DNA of 64,000 nt, from NCBI RefSeq assembly GCF_011290685.1, contig NZ_JAANYN010000001.1:665325-729324 (forward strand), read 5' to 3'. The first letter of the stretch is position 1. Every line of letters begins with the position of its first letter. A program made the position numbers and the translations under genes. Of this stretch, positions 27,981 to 37,994 are shown one piece after another. The notes beneath the pieces are model-generated. The model was not told the origin of the DNA. It saw nothing but the letters and a program-made list of their open reading frames with translations, and ran no database searches. Origin of the DNA: Cyclobacterium plantarum (GTDB lineage: Bacteria > Bacteroidota > Bacteroidia > Cytophagales > Cyclobacteriaceae).

Positions 27981-29249
27981 ATGAACACTAAATTTATAAT
28001 AATCATCATGTTTGGAATTTTAATCAATTTCCATTCTTGTTATGGTCAAATTTTGCAGAAATTTAAACAAAAGGTTACCGAAGAGATTGATAAGAAACTT
28101 GAGGATTTCGATCAAAGAAGCATCGAATGGAAAGGTAGGAAAGAAGACCCAAAAGAAACCGAGGGATCAAAAGTGAACCAAAAAGACGATCGTCCTATAC
28201 TTAAAAACGCATCGGAAACAGCCGAACCCTCAGTTCCGAAAAATAGTATTCCCAATGGTCCTGAAGATAGCCTATCAAATACCAATTCAATCCGTTTTTA
28301 TTCTCCAAATGGCAATTTTAAGACTATTTTATTGGCTTCTTATAAGGGTAAACCGAGATTCGGAAGCATTAAAACGGGAAATATAAGTGATCCTGAACGT
28401 ACTTTTACCTTCCAAGAATACAATTTATTAGGGATGGAAAGATTTTTTACGTTGATCGAATATAAGTATTTATACGATTTACTGGAAGGTATGGATAAAG
28501 AACGATTCATGAGTAGTTTTAAAGAGGGAACAGCAGAGGAGTTTCACCAATATTTTACCCAGCAATATATAAAAGAAACAATGGCCAGTCATTTGGAAAA
28601 TTCACTTCGGTATAGGTATTTCTGCAATTCAAAGAAATATGATTGTGGCATGACCGATGGGAATTATAGTGATTTCGATCATGCAAAAGAATGGGGAGGT
28701 GATTCGGAGGATGTTTTTAGAATTAGGCAAACGTATTTAAATTTTGTTAAAGAAGATTATTTAAAAGATCTTTATACCTGGGCTAGTGCTTTTATGCAGG
28801 AGGGAGAGGAATATTATTTTGTATCGGAATCAAGACTTGGGGAATACGATTTTAATAAAGAGGCTTTTGAATTCCATTTGTCTTTGCCTCACGGTGGAGG
28901 TTTGAGCGACGTCGCTCCCAAATATTCCGTGTTTAGATTTTCTAATACGATTTTTCCCGACGATCACACGAATACAAGATGTTCTTTGCCGGTTTCAATC
29001 GATGAGGTTGAGAAGATTTACGAATTATATGGAGGCAGATCAAATACTAGTGGAAAGACAATCCCCATATATGTTGTGTATAAAATGAGATTGCATATTA
29101 AGGAAGTTAACCTAAAGGTGAGTGCACAAAACCAAAAGCCTCATTTAGTGTTCGATGTTTCGATGGTGGATGATGAAGTGGATGTTTTTTTTGACGAAAA
29201 GCTTAATAATAAGGTAGGTACCTTAAATTTACTTGACCATGTTAACTAG
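27981..29249 (+). CDS. Secreted protein of unknown function, paralogue 1
   Basis: 422 residues. Seen: signal peptide (FIIIIMFGILINFHSCYGQ, cleavage before ILQKFKQ), a charged helical stretch with coiled-coil character (KFKQKVTEEIDKKLEDF), a low-complexity charged linker (about 50-95), and a folded region to the end. No family is recognised. The following gene has the same plan (leader ending GQIL, then a KxxxxxKxKxxxxEEAK-like helix, linker, and matching domain), so the two arose by duplication and sit in one operon. Confidence 0.72.
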   Translation: MNTKFIIIIMFGILINFHSCYGQILQKFKQKVTEEIDKKLEDFDQRSIEWKGRKEDPKETEGSKVNQKDDRPILKNASETAEPSVPKNSIPNGPEDSLSNTNSIRFYSPNGNFKTILLASYKGKPRFGSIKTGNISDPERTFTFQEYNLLGMERFFTLIEYKYLYDLLEGMDKERFMSSFKEGTAEEFHQYFTQQYIKETMASHLENSLRYRYFCNSKKYDCGMTDGNYSDFDHAKEWGGDSEDVFRIRQTYLNFVKEDYLKDLYTWASAFMQEGEEYYFVSESRLGEYDFNKEAFEFHLSLPHGGGLSDVAPKYSVFRFSNTIFPDDHTNTRCSLPVSIDEVEKIYELYGGRSNTSGKTIPIYVVYKMRLHIKEVNLKVSAQNQKPHLVFDVSMVDDEVDVFFDEKLNNKVGTLNLLDHVN

Positions 29250-30447
29250 ATGTAGCAGATTATTTTCACTCGTTCTTGTCGTGGCTGCTTTGTTTGTACA
29301 TACCAACACGAATGGTCAAATATTAAAGACTATTAAAGAACGAGCTAAGTCCATATTGGTGGAAGAAGCTAAGGAGCTAGTAAACCCAAAAGAAATTTCG
29401 GTCTCAGAAAGGAGTGAAAAGGATTCAGGAACACCTATAAAAACCATGGCGGACAACGTCGAAAATCCAATCAATGAAAAGCGCAATGGTAACAGGAATA
29501 AAAATGAAGATTACGCGTTTAGCACAATTCAAGGTCCAAATTCATCCTTTGAACCAATTAAGATAAGGACATATATGGATGAACCATTGTTTGTTCAATC
29601 AACTAAGAAAGAACAGCATCTCCATGAAATGGCATTTTTTACCCTGTTAGAAATTGATGCTTTATCCGAATACTATCAGGATATCCACAAGGATTTACTA
29701 TTCACGGACGCAACCGCCGAGTCGGTCGAGGAGAGGAACCAGTTTTTTATTCAGCGACATTTAATTAAGTCATCTGGTTTGTTATTTAAAAAGGAAGTTA
29801 TTCTTCCCTTTTTCTGTATTGATGTTAATGGTGATTGTGAAGCTTTGGAAAGGTCCTATCTAAGTCTTGATCGTGCCAGGTTTGCGAAATCTTTGGATAT
29901 CTGGGGAGGATTGTACGCTAATCCATTCGAAAGAAGGAAGATTTACAAATCATTTTTAAGCAATCATTTTGATGATTTGATTAAACTTTCAAAGTCAATA
30001 ATTAAGGATGATCAACTTGAAGCGTACCTTGTCATGAATGGGGGTATCAGTCATGATTACGTTGATTTTGATCGTAATGGGTTTTGGCTGGAATTGGGAA
30101 ATTTAGGTCATTTTCAACATGCATTTCTAAATAACTATCAAGCAAGGTTCCCAGAGGAGGAAAAAATTGGTAGTGGGCCTAGTAAAGTTTTTGTTGCCTT
30201 GGATTTGGATGCAATTAGTTCACTTCTGGGTGGCGCTTCTGATAAACCACTTTTTCTTCTACACAAAATAAAAATTAGTAATCAAAATTTGGGTTTGGAA
30301 GATGGTAGGATAGTCGGTGCCCCATCCTTTTCGTTTCAATTAGAAACCAGCGTTGTAGAAATTTATTCTGACCCATATTTGACTGAAAAAATAGCTGAAT
30401 TTGATTACAATGCCCTGGAATTTTTCCCGATTCCTGGTTTAAATTAA
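29239..30447 (+). CDS. Secreted protein of unknown function, paralogue 2
   Basis: 402 residues with a signal peptide ending TNTNGQ. Shares with its neighbour the leader boundary GQIL, a following basic/acidic helix (KTIKERAKSILVEEAKELV), a disordered linker (60-90), and a C-terminal region with parallel segments such as AFFTLLEIDALSEYYQ versus RFFTLIEYKYLYDLLE and the strand LEDGRIVGAPSFSF. The ATG at 29239 overlaps the previous gene by 11 bases; a TTG two codons earlier is less likely. Function unknown. Confidence 0.72.
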   Translation: MLTRCSRLFSLVLVVAALFVHTNTNGQILKTIKERAKSILVEEAKELVNPKEISVSERSEKDSGTPIKTMADNVENPINEKRNGNRNKNEDYAFSTIQGPNSSFEPIKIRTYMDEPLFVQSTKKEQHLHEMAFFTLLEIDALSEYYQDIHKDLLFTDATAESVEERNQFFIQRHLIKSSGLLFKKEVILPFFCIDVNGDCEALERSYLSLDRARFAKSLDIWGGLYANPFERRKIYKSFLSNHFDDLIKLSKSIIKDDQLEAYLVMNGGISHDYVDFDRNGFWLELGNLGHFQHAFLNNYQARFPEEEKIGSGPSKVFVALDLDAISSLLGGASDKPLFLLHKIKISNQNLGLEDGRIVGAPSFSFQLETSVVEIYSDPYLTEKIAEFDYNALEFFPIPGLN

Positions 30448-30528
30448 TGCCTAATTCCGATATAGCTGAATCTAGGCTCATTACAACCTTTTGTTATTTT
30501 TACATCAATACGACTAAAAATCAGGCAA

Positions 30529-30546
30529 ACCACCAATTATGGTGGT
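30529..30546. promoter_or_regulatory. Palindromic operator candidate, site D (best copy)
   Basis: ACCACCA-ATTA-TGGTGGT, perfect in both arms and extendable to a 20-bp palindrome (30528-30547, AACCACCA/TGGTGGTT). It lies 94 bases upstream of the 30641 lipoprotein gene. Confidence 0.68.
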
Positions 30547-30640
30547 TGAAATCGGGTATTGACCCGTTATCTTGGTTGCCAAACCAGGGCCATTTCTAAA
30601 ACTTATTTCCTAATCCACCTGATATAATAACTCGCAGACT

Positions 30641-32266
30641 ATGAATACGATAAAAAGTTTTGTTTTGGCTGGTGTTTGGCTCGCTGGCAGTTTTTCCTGT
30701 GTCAGCAAGAGCCCCATCGTTGATGCGCAATCCAATTACAAAGAGGGGGCTGTCCTGCTGGAACCGAAATGGCAACGTAAAAGCACTGCCATTTGGTTCA
30801 TCGCTCCGATTATCGGTGCCGGTCTGGGAGGGGCGTATGGTTACGAGACAGACGTGTTTGAAGGTCTGGAAAATCAGGAACAAAATGCCATGGCTTACGG
30901 TGGTGTCGGTTTGCTTGGTGGGCTGCTTATCGCCGGAGCGGTGAGCAATAGGGGGCCCGGCAAAAGACCGGTAAGCCCGAAGTTGAATGAATTGGATACC
31001 TGGACAAAGAAGTACAACCAAAAAAACGGCACGGATTATTCCCTTCTCAGGGTTGAAAAGGATGGTCGCGTGCTACTCACCCCTGAGAAATTGACCCAAA
31101 AGTTGGAGCGTTTTCAGTTGGAATACCGGAATGTACATTCCTCCCTTGTTAGCAATCAGCCGGTAGATTGGGATGCGTTGGATAGGTACCGCAGATTTCT
31201 TCGGGATCAATCCTTTGAATTTTTCCCGGAGCAGCGGACTGAATTGTCCCGACTTATTACCGACCGGGAACCCGAGGCCGCCTATGCCACCTTACGTGAT
31301 AAAATGGATAATATTGTAATCAAACCACTGGAATTGGACAATGTATACCTTTTGTCATATCTCAAACAGAATAACCGGACCCTGTATGCCAGGCTGTCTC
31401 CTGTCCAGGAAAGCACCCTACAGGAAACCTCTAATAGCTATGCCAGCCGGGTATTTTCTGCCCATTTTGACAGCATTCGTAGTACATCACTCCAGTCGCT
31501 GGACAAATCCAACCTGGTATCAATGCAACTTATTGACGATGTTTACAAGCAGCTTTCCAATCAGGCGGGAGGATTTTCGCAGTTGACGGTAGTGGAGGAA
31601 ATGTTTGCGCAACTTAGGGAATTAAAAGGCGAGGTAGTTTCTGAAAATGAAACGAAAATAAAGGCCAACTTTGATCGATTAAACAGCATTAGCCAACTGA
31701 TAACGGCAAGGACGCAGTACCTGGGGAATACCGATGAGCGTCCTGCTGTGCAGCGCTTAAATTCCCTGGCGCAATCCATGGAAGCTGAAATACTTGCCGA
31801 GGCGAGTAGAAGGGAGGCGGAGCAGGCACGGCTGGCCAGGGAAAGGGAACTGGCAAAATTCCGGGCCCTTATGGACGAGACCACGCCAACCGGGGAACCT
31901 ACAGAGGCACAAATGCGATTTGCTATTCAAAGGCAAGTAGATTTTAAGAATCAGAAACTGGAAAATCTGGGTAATGCTGAGCTTGATAGCAACAATCCCC
32001 TGACCGCTATGCCTGCAATTATGGGAACCTTTTTGAAGGGTACAAAACAATACCTGGAATATTTCCGAAAGATTGCCTGTAAGGAGGCGGCCAGTAAGGG
32101 TGGATTTTATTGTGATTATTCTGTCAAGAGAAATGTTAGGGGAGGCATGACCGGAGACATGGTTAATTCCATGATGCGCCAATTTGGAACTGGCATGTCG
32201 ACCATCGAAAACGGAAGGTTTGTCAAAGTTGATGGTTATTGGATGTTGGTGGAAATCGTGGAGTAA
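30641..32266 (+). CDS. Large coiled-coil lipoprotein, unknown function
   Basis: 541 residues. Seen: lipoprotein leader with lipobox AGSFSC, a mature N-terminus carrying two glycine-rich membrane-like helices (AIWFIAPIIGAGLGGAYG and GGVGLLGGLLIAGAV), then a long charged region with helical stretches (AEASRREAEQARLARERELAKFRALMDE around 385-410) and a conserved-looking C-terminus (CKEAASKGGFYCDYSV with two cysteines). The glycine-rich segments may span or associate with a membrane. No known family is recognised. It is the last gene of the palindrome-associated cluster. Confidence 0.7.
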   Translation: MNTIKSFVLAGVWLAGSFSCVSKSPIVDAQSNYKEGAVLLEPKWQRKSTAIWFIAPIIGAGLGGAYGYETDVFEGLENQEQNAMAYGGVGLLGGLLIAGAVSNRGPGKRPVSPKLNELDTWTKKYNQKNGTDYSLLRVEKDGRVLLTPEKLTQKLERFQLEYRNVHSSLVSNQPVDWDALDRYRRFLRDQSFEFFPEQRTELSRLITDREPEAAYATLRDKMDNIVIKPLELDNVYLLSYLKQNNRTLYARLSPVQESTLQETSNSYASRVFSAHFDSIRSTSLQSLDKSNLVSMQLIDDVYKQLSNQAGGFSQLTVVEEMFAQLRELKGEVVSENETKIKANFDRLNSISQLITARTQYLGNTDERPAVQRLNSLAQSMEAEILAEASRREAEQARLARERELAKFRALMDETTPTGEPTEAQMRFAIQRQVDFKNQKLENLGNAELDSNNPLTAMPAIMGTFLKGTKQYLEYFRKIACKEAASKGGFYCDYSVKRNVRGGMTGDMVNSMMRQFGTGMSTIENGRFVKVDGYWMLVEIVE

Positions 32267-32506
32267 TGAAATAACAGGTGAATTAGCCGAAGTACAAAAG
32301 ATTTGTGGCCACATCGTATAGTATTTTTTGAGTGAATAGCTCAATTTTAGATGCTTCGATTGAAACCTGTTCCTTTTATTCACCTTATTTTATTTTCACC
32401 ACTACCTGGCTAAACCTGTTTGCCTTGATTGCATACTTAAAATAAAACAAATTCCATTAAATATAGGGAATATTTTCATCAATTATGAACCTTGTTTTTA
32501 TTCCAA

Positions 32507-33760
32507 TTAGCCAAACCCAAATAACCAGGGGAAAAAAAAAGTGACGATAATGGACCAGCTAAAATATACCGGCATGTAAATGCCAATGGTTTTTGCGACC
32601 TGTGCTATTTTTCCCTGTCTGCCAATTACCCGGTAAAGGTGGAAAGTAACCATCAGCAGGTGGATTAGGATCAACACATTGCCGCCCAGAACGGCTGCCC
32701 TGTTTGGGGTAATGCCCCATTCGGATATCCGGAATAGGATGGCGGAAAGGGCAATGCCATTGACGATTAAAGTTAGTAGGGATAAGATCAAGAGCACCCA
32801 GATTTCCCTTTTGTGTTTTGTGCTGGCAGCAATTTCGGATATCGAAAAAAAGATGATGGCCATTACGCCGATTAATAGGCCATTGAAAACCAATAAGAAT
32901 TCCCGGTCATTGTAGGGGTCTTTGCCTGAATAAATCATTGCCAGCAAGTAAACCAGCAGCATGAGCAATACCAAAGGAGAGAAAATTCTGGCGATCAGAG
33001 GAGACACCTTTCCCACGAGTTGAGGGTTGGTTTGGGTCAGGTAAGTGCCGGCAATGGGTGCTGCACAGAGTCCGAAAATACCAATATAATTAAAATAAAA
33101 AGTCTCAATTTGGATACCGATTGTGGCAAAAAGACCGATGGTCAGGGCCGTTAAAAGCCCCCCTGTCGCCAGGATCAATGCGGTCATGATGATGGTGTCG
33201 CCATTATACTTCAGGTAGTCTAGCCACTTAACGGGTTGATTAATCCTGCCACCAATGAAAGTCCATCCCAAAAGCACCCAAAGGAAAAGAAGCAAATGGA
33301 GACTGGATAGGAGCAGGGTATCGCTATCCGGCAAATCGGGAAATAGATTGATAAAAACCAGACCTAGGATGATGCCCAATGCAAGGGGCGAAATTTTACC
33401 TGTGGGCAGTTGGTTTTTACGGATAAAATACGCTGTCAATGCCGGGAAAATAATAAAACCTATATTTCTGGCATAGAAATAATCTTCTTCAATTTGAAGT
33501 ATAGCTGGTAATTTGGCGATAAAACCTGCTACTGCCGAGATGATGAACAGAAATATCAAATCCTTTCTTGTAGCCCAGTCAAACCCTTCAGGGGAGTAAT
33601 TCAGCCGTTCATTCCAGCATGCCGCCAGGGGGCTTTCCTTGATTTGCGGGTAAACGGAAATGAATGCCTCTTTAAATGCGGTTTTATTGGACCGGTACAG
33701 TTTTTCCAGCTCCCTGGGATCATTGCGCTTTTCGATGATTGCCTTTTTCATGTGATTCAT
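32507..33760 (-). CDS. Polytopic membrane protein (DUF4153-like)
   Basis: Integral inner-membrane protein with about 10-11 predicted helices and a soluble N-terminal 75-residue segment (KLYRSNKTAFKEAFISVYPQIKES). Examples of helices are IFLFIISAVAGFIAK, LALGIILGLVFINLF, LLLFLWVLLGWTFIGG and LVLLMLLVYLLAMI. The plan resembles DUF4153 proteins, which have no known activity; the assignment is moderate. There is an alternative ATG three codons downstream of the start. It may form a unit with the upstream winged-helix and membrane genes, although a 306-bp gap intervenes. Confidence 0.72.
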   Translation of the reverse strand: MNHMKKAIIEKRNDPRELEKLYRSNKTAFKEAFISVYPQIKESPLAACWNERLNYSPEGFDWATRKDLIFLFIISAVAGFIAKLPAILQIEEDYFYARNIGFIIFPALTAYFIRKNQLPTGKISPLALGIILGLVFINLFPDLPDSDTLLLSSLHLLLFLWVLLGWTFIGGRINQPVKWLDYLKYNGDTIIMTALILATGGLLTALTIGLFATIGIQIETFYFNYIGIFGLCAAPIAGTYLTQTNPQLVGKVSPLIARIFSPLVLLMLLVYLLAMIYSGKDPYNDREFLLVFNGLLIGVMAIIFFSISEIAASTKHKREIWVLLILSLLTLIVNGIALSAILFRISEWGITPNRAAVLGGNVLILIHLLMVTFHLYRVIGRQGKIAQVAKTIGIYMPVYFSWSIIVTFFFPWLFGFG

Positions 33761-34066
33761 GTTTTTTATAATATTATTTCATTTGCCATAGGTCGGGATA
33801 GCCTGACCCTACCTGCCCCGAACCGATTTCGGGGATTTATTTTCAGAGGTATCCCGGATGCCTGATCATACCACCGTATGTCGCTTGCCTCATGCCCGGT
33901 TTCATCCGCTTTTTGGCAGTGCTTTTTTTTCTGAAGAACACATTCAAGCAGGAGTTGTAATTTAAAAGAACTTTGTAAATCAAAGTGCTTACAGCCAGTT
34001 TTATCATTCAATTTTTGTTTCTGGTTGTCATTGAAATTTTTTTGCTTTTATCTTACACTGGTTTAA
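33761..34066. other. Intergenic region with hairpin
   Basis: Holds a CCCCGAA...TTTCGGGG hairpin near 33817-33836 but no convincing gene. An open minus-strand frame here has shadow-like composition and is not called. Confidence 0.4.
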
Positions 34067-34369
34067 TTATTCGGAAATTCCTTTTATCAGATTTTCCAAG
34101 GCTTCCAAGTGTCCGTCAAAGGCAATTTTGCCTGCTTTGGTCATGAAATATTTTGTATTGGGTTTTCGGCCTACAAAGGATTTTTTTATACCAATAAACT
34201 TTTCCTTTTCAAGCGCTTTCAGGTGGCTTGCCAGGTTGCCGTCGGTAAGCTCAAGAAATTCCTTCAGGGAATTGAAATCTACCTGATCATTTACAGCCAG
34301 AGAGGACATGATACCGAGCCGTATACGGTTTTCAAACGCTTTATGTAAACCATCTATTGATATTTTCAC
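34067..34369 (-). CDS. Winged-helix transcriptional regulator (HTH_27/ArsR-like)
   Basis: 100-residue DNA-binding protein: helix LHKAFENRIRLGIMSSL, the recognition helices around VDFNSLKEFLELTDGNLASHLKALEKEKFIGIKKSF, and the wing GRKPNTKYFMTKAGKIAF. I start at a GTG (34369) because it overlaps the upstream stop as GTGA; the longer in-frame version would run deep into the upstream gene. Known: such small regulators are commonly paired with a membrane protein gene in Bacteroidota, as here, and control expression of the pair. Confidence 0.88.
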   Translation of the reverse strand: MKISIDGLHKAFENRIRLGIMSSLAVNDQVDFNSLKEFLELTDGNLASHLKALEKEKFIGIKKSFVGRKPNTKYFMTKAGKIAFDGHLEALENLIKGISE

Positions 34370-34986
34370 CTTTCGTACCTGTTGTGCATATAAATTCCGT
34401 AAATGATATGTGCCAGGCCAAATCCCATTGCCCAAAGGATGATTGCATAGCTTATAAGCCAGGTGCTGATCAGTCCCAGACTTAACTGAACAAGACCCAA
34501 AATCTTCACTTCTTTATAGGTAAAGGTACCGGCATTGTACAAAGCCAAACCATAAAATATCAAGGTGAAGGGAGCCAGTAAGCCAAGAAGACCATTTGTA
34601 AGCAGAAATATAAGCAGTACTACTCCGCTGACCAAAGGAACAGCCATATTGCTCAGTAAACGTCTGGCCGTAGCATTCCAGGCCTTCTCACCTCTTTGCA
34701 CCGCTCTCTTATAAGAAAAAAATATAGCAGTTCCGGATGCCATAATCAGTACGGCAAGTGCCAGAATAATCAACTGGACCAATCCGGTGCTGCCGGAATT
34801 TTCTGTAGCCTCGCTTACCGTTACCGGATTAAAATTATAGACTTTAACCGCAATATAGGCTCCGATCAAAGCATAGGTTCCTGCCAATATCCCTGCCCAA
34901 CCTGATAGCGACATGAATTTAGAGGAACGTTCCATCATGGAGCGGATCTCGGCTATATCGCGTATATGATCCAGATTATTTTTCAT
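34366..34986 (-). CDS. Integral membrane protein paired with winged-helix regulator
   Basis: 206 residues. Seen: a cytoplasmic N-terminus with IRDIAEIRSMMERSSKFMSLSG, then about six predicted helices (GILAGTYALIGAYIAV, LVQLIILALAVLIMASGTAIFF, LVSGVVLLIFLL, LAPFTLIFYGLALYNAG, LVQLSLGLISTWL, YAIILWAMGFGLAHIIYGI). The stop overlaps the regulator start as GTGA. No transport motif is visible; function unknown. Confidence 0.78.
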   Translation of the reverse strand: MKNNLDHIRDIAEIRSMMERSSKFMSLSGWAGILAGTYALIGAYIAVKVYNFNPVTVSEATENSGSTGLVQLIILALAVLIMASGTAIFFSYKRAVQRGEKAWNATARRLLSNMAVPLVSGVVLLIFLLTNGLLGLLAPFTLIFYGLALYNAGTFTYKEVKILGLVQLSLGLISTWLISYAIILWAMGFGLAHIIYGIYMHNRYER

Positions 34987-35263
34987 TTAAAAGTACTTTT
35001 TATTTCAAAGTTAAATCAAATCCAACAACCCTGCAAGATTTGGATAAGAAATTTTCGATGGGCTCTCCAAAAACGAAGCATCATATTTCAGTTGATTGGG
35101 ATTGAATACAGGAATATTGTTTCAGGCGGCTTCAGCACACTTCCTGCTGTTTTACAGCCTTTCAATCATTATCCCATTTCAAATACTGCCTATTCCCGTA
35201 CTGCTGAAGCCTCCCCTTTCCGGTTAGTAAGGGTAGTCCTATTAACTGGCCTCTTTTTATTAA

Positions 35264-37609
35264 TTAAAACTCTATCCTGTAACTGATCAAGGGAATTAAA
35301 GGTGACTGATAGGCTGTTTGGATGGTTCCATCCATGGGCTCAAAATAGGTTCCGAATATGTTTTTTCGGTTGGTGACATTTTGAACATCAAGGGCCAGGG
35401 TGCTGGTTGATTTGGGGCGGTTCCATTTGAGACTTACCCGGAGGTCTGTTCTGAAATAGGCTGGATGCTGCTCCTCGAAAGCTTTTCCCTCCTCAAAAAC
35501 CGTTTCGTTCCGTGCTATTGATTTTTCCAGGTTTATAGGAGTGGCCCGTAATCCTCCGCCGTAGATACTTTTAATGTTCAGGCCGAAAATCCGGTTTTTC
35601 CTCCAATTGAATGCTTTACCTGCAGTCAGGGTAAAGTTTGCATTTCCATTGTACCGTGTATTTCTCCACTTGTTTTCCTGGGTTTTGTAAAGTGAATTGT
35701 AAAGCGAAGTCGACAATAAAAAATAGAGGTTTCTGTGGGTAAACTGCTCAAGGGTAAACTCTGCACCATAATTTTTTCCAAACCCTTCGTTGATCAATGG
35801 ATCTGTCACAAAAGACCATTGTTGGTTGATAATCGCGTAAGTCTCATTGATACCAGGCTTGATCGGAATATCGAACAGGTACTGGTAATAGCCCTCGATC
35901 TTAATTCGGAGATAGGTATTTAGCTGTCGGTCATAACCCAGCACGACATGATGGGATTTGGTCAAACCAAGGTTCTCATTGGGTTTGATTATCTGCCCGT
36001 TTTCTTCTAATTCGGCAAAATAAGTCCCCAAAGGTTGAACCTGGCTATGCAATCCATATCCAAGATTTAATCGCTGCATTTCATCCAGGGCATAGGTTGC
36101 ACTTAGTCTGGGCTCTATGGAATTTGAGTGATTCAAAAGGAGTTGCAGGTAATGGACTCCTGCATTCAAAGTCAGTTTCTTTGTCGCCTTGAAATTGATT
36201 TGGGAGAAAGCCTGAACACTCTGGGTGCTTCCTTTGGAGTCAATGGCAATTTCAATTTGATCCAAGTCCTTGTTATAACCGTTTTCATGCAGATTGTAGA
36301 ATAATTGGTTGACATATATGCCGCTTCTTAGATTGGATCGGGAGGAAAGTTTGGCATTCCATACACTGCTGTAGGTGACTTTAGCGTTGCTGAATTTTTC
36401 ATACGTCCAGTCCTGACGATGATACTGATCGTTGAGCCGGTTTACCTTATCACCGACAGTATTTCCTGAAGCCAATACGGTGGTTTGGAGAAAATTGGAT
36501 TTGTTGATCATGTAGGCATGTTTAATGCCTACTGCTCCGGTATGCGAAAAGTAGGTTGAACTGTAGCGATCGCTTTCTCCGGTCCAATCCAGGGAGTCCT
36601 CCGAAGCATGGTTGTTTTGATCGCTCAAGCCCCCAAATCCAAAGAGGGTGAAGCTGCTTTTTTCACCCGCCGGGAGGTAAAAATTGAAGGATAAATCCTG
36701 AAAATTGGTTACGAAGTCTCCAAGGGGAACACCCATTTCAGACAATAATGAAAGTGTAGAATAGCGGTAATTGATCAAATAGGAGCCTTTATAGTTATTG
36801 CCAATCGGCCCTTCAGCGGCGATATCCGTCCCTAGAAAACCCGCCTGGAAAGTAAATTCACGCTTTTCGTTATTTCCTTTCCTCAAACTAAGGTCAAAAA
36901 CCCCGGATAAGGCATTCCCATACTCTGCGGGAAATGCTCCTGTGAGAAAATCAGAATTGGTGAGCAACTGAGAACTTAAGATTGAAATCCCGCCACCTGA
37001 GGAGCCCGGATTGACAAAGTGGTTCGGGTTGGGGATATCAATTCCTTCCATTCTCCAATGCAAGCCATTTGGGCTATTGCCACGGATAGAAATGTTGTTG
37101 TTGCCATCATCTGTGCCCACCACCCCCGAAAAGGAAGTTGCCATCCGGCCCGGATCGTTGACTGCAGCAGCAAATTTCCTGGTTTCTTCTACTGAAAAAG
37201 TCCTTCCGCTTACCCCAACCATATCGTTGACCGTCCGGTCCTTTTCAGTCGCTGTTACCAGAACTTCCTGCATTTGTCCAAAGTCTTCTTCAATCGAAAT
37301 GTTTAAAACCAACTCTTTTCCGGAATTTACAATGACGTTTGGAAGGATAATTTCTTCATACCCGACAAAACTTACTCTCAAAATGTGGGTACCAACCGGC
37401 ACTTGCTGGATTTTAAATTCTCCGTCCAAATCAGTAACGGTTCCCATCAGCGGATTGGTATTGAGCAGCACGACGGTAGCACCAGGCAAAGGGGTTTTAC
37501 TGACCAGATCCACCACTTTGCCTCTTACTGTTTGGGTTAATGTCTGAGCATCAAGTGAATCTGCCGCTAAAAAGCAAGCCACAACAAAAATTTTAGAAAA
37601 TGTATTCAT
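35264..37609 (-). CDS. TonB-dependent receptor with carboxypeptidase-regulatory-like domain
   Basis: Outer-membrane active transporter. Seen: signal peptide ending SLDAQ, a CarboxypepD_reg-like domain (residues about 30-110: VRGKVVDLVSKTPLPGATVVLL...GEFKIQQVPVGTHILRVSFVGYEE), a plug domain (NISIRGNSPNGLHWRMEGIDIPNPNHF and AFPAEYGNALSGVFDLSL), and the beta-barrel to the C-terminal SYRIEF. At 781 residues it is shorter than SusC proteins (about 1000) and there is no SusD neighbour, so a siderophore or other small ligand is likelier than a polysaccharide. Substrate unknown. Confidence 0.92.
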   Translation of the reverse strand: MNTFSKIFVVACFLAADSLDAQTLTQTVRGKVVDLVSKTPLPGATVVLLNTNPLMGTVTDLDGEFKIQQVPVGTHILRVSFVGYEEIILPNVIVNSGKELVLNISIEEDFGQMQEVLVTATEKDRTVNDMVGVSGRTFSVEETRKFAAAVNDPGRMATSFSGVVGTDDGNNNISIRGNSPNGLHWRMEGIDIPNPNHFVNPGSSGGGISILSSQLLTNSDFLTGAFPAEYGNALSGVFDLSLRKGNNEKREFTFQAGFLGTDIAAEGPIGNNYKGSYLINYRYSTLSLLSEMGVPLGDFVTNFQDLSFNFYLPAGEKSSFTLFGFGGLSDQNNHASEDSLDWTGESDRYSSTYFSHTGAVGIKHAYMINKSNFLQTTVLASGNTVGDKVNRLNDQYHRQDWTYEKFSNAKVTYSSVWNAKLSSRSNLRSGIYVNQLFYNLHENGYNKDLDQIEIAIDSKGSTQSVQAFSQINFKATKKLTLNAGVHYLQLLLNHSNSIEPRLSATYALDEMQRLNLGYGLHSQVQPLGTYFAELEENGQIIKPNENLGLTKSHHVVLGYDRQLNTYLRIKIEGYYQYLFDIPIKPGINETYAIINQQWSFVTDPLINEGFGKNYGAEFTLEQFTHRNLYFLLSTSLYNSLYKTQENKWRNTRYNGNANFTLTAGKAFNWRKNRIFGLNIKSIYGGGLRATPINLEKSIARNETVFEEGKAFEEQHPAYFRTDLRVSLKWNRPKSTSTLALDVQNVTNRKNIFGTYFEPMDGTIQTAYQSPLIPLISYRIEF

Positions 37610-37994
37610 ACCATTAATTTGTCTTTTGTGTTAAAGACAGCTAAATGGATGTTCACCCTTATCCCGCTTGTAAAATTTTTTATAGGGATGGGGTTTTTTG
37701 CATTGCTTTCACAAATGTCATATAGAGGCCTAAATGATTGGAGGATTATTCGAACCTTCAAGACTTAATAAACAGCCAGGCAAAGGTTTTTGTACCGTTG
37801 AGACCGATAATAAAACCCAACTGATTACCCGAGTTTAGACTTATCCGAACCTTAAGGGCCTGACAGTTAAACTGAGCTGAATAAATTCCCTTTGAGGTGG
37901 TTTTTCTACAATCGGATAAGGGTGTTTTGGATAAAGCCAAAATCGGAAGGGTAATTAATCCAGAATTACTTTAAATTCAGGCTGAATACTGTAT
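37610..37994. other. Intergenic region
   Basis: No gene, palindrome or repeat stands out; the promoter of the TonB-dependent receptor must lie near its left side. Confidence 0.4.

Noticed and set aside
33766-34011. 81-codon minus-strand frame
   Set aside because: Runs through a hairpin and repeat-like sequence with no domain; likely spurious.
35126-35215. GGCTTCAGCA/TGCTGAAGCC inverted repeat between the membrane gene and the TonB receptor
   Set aside because: The arms are about 70 bases apart with no T-run or conserved context; could be chance.
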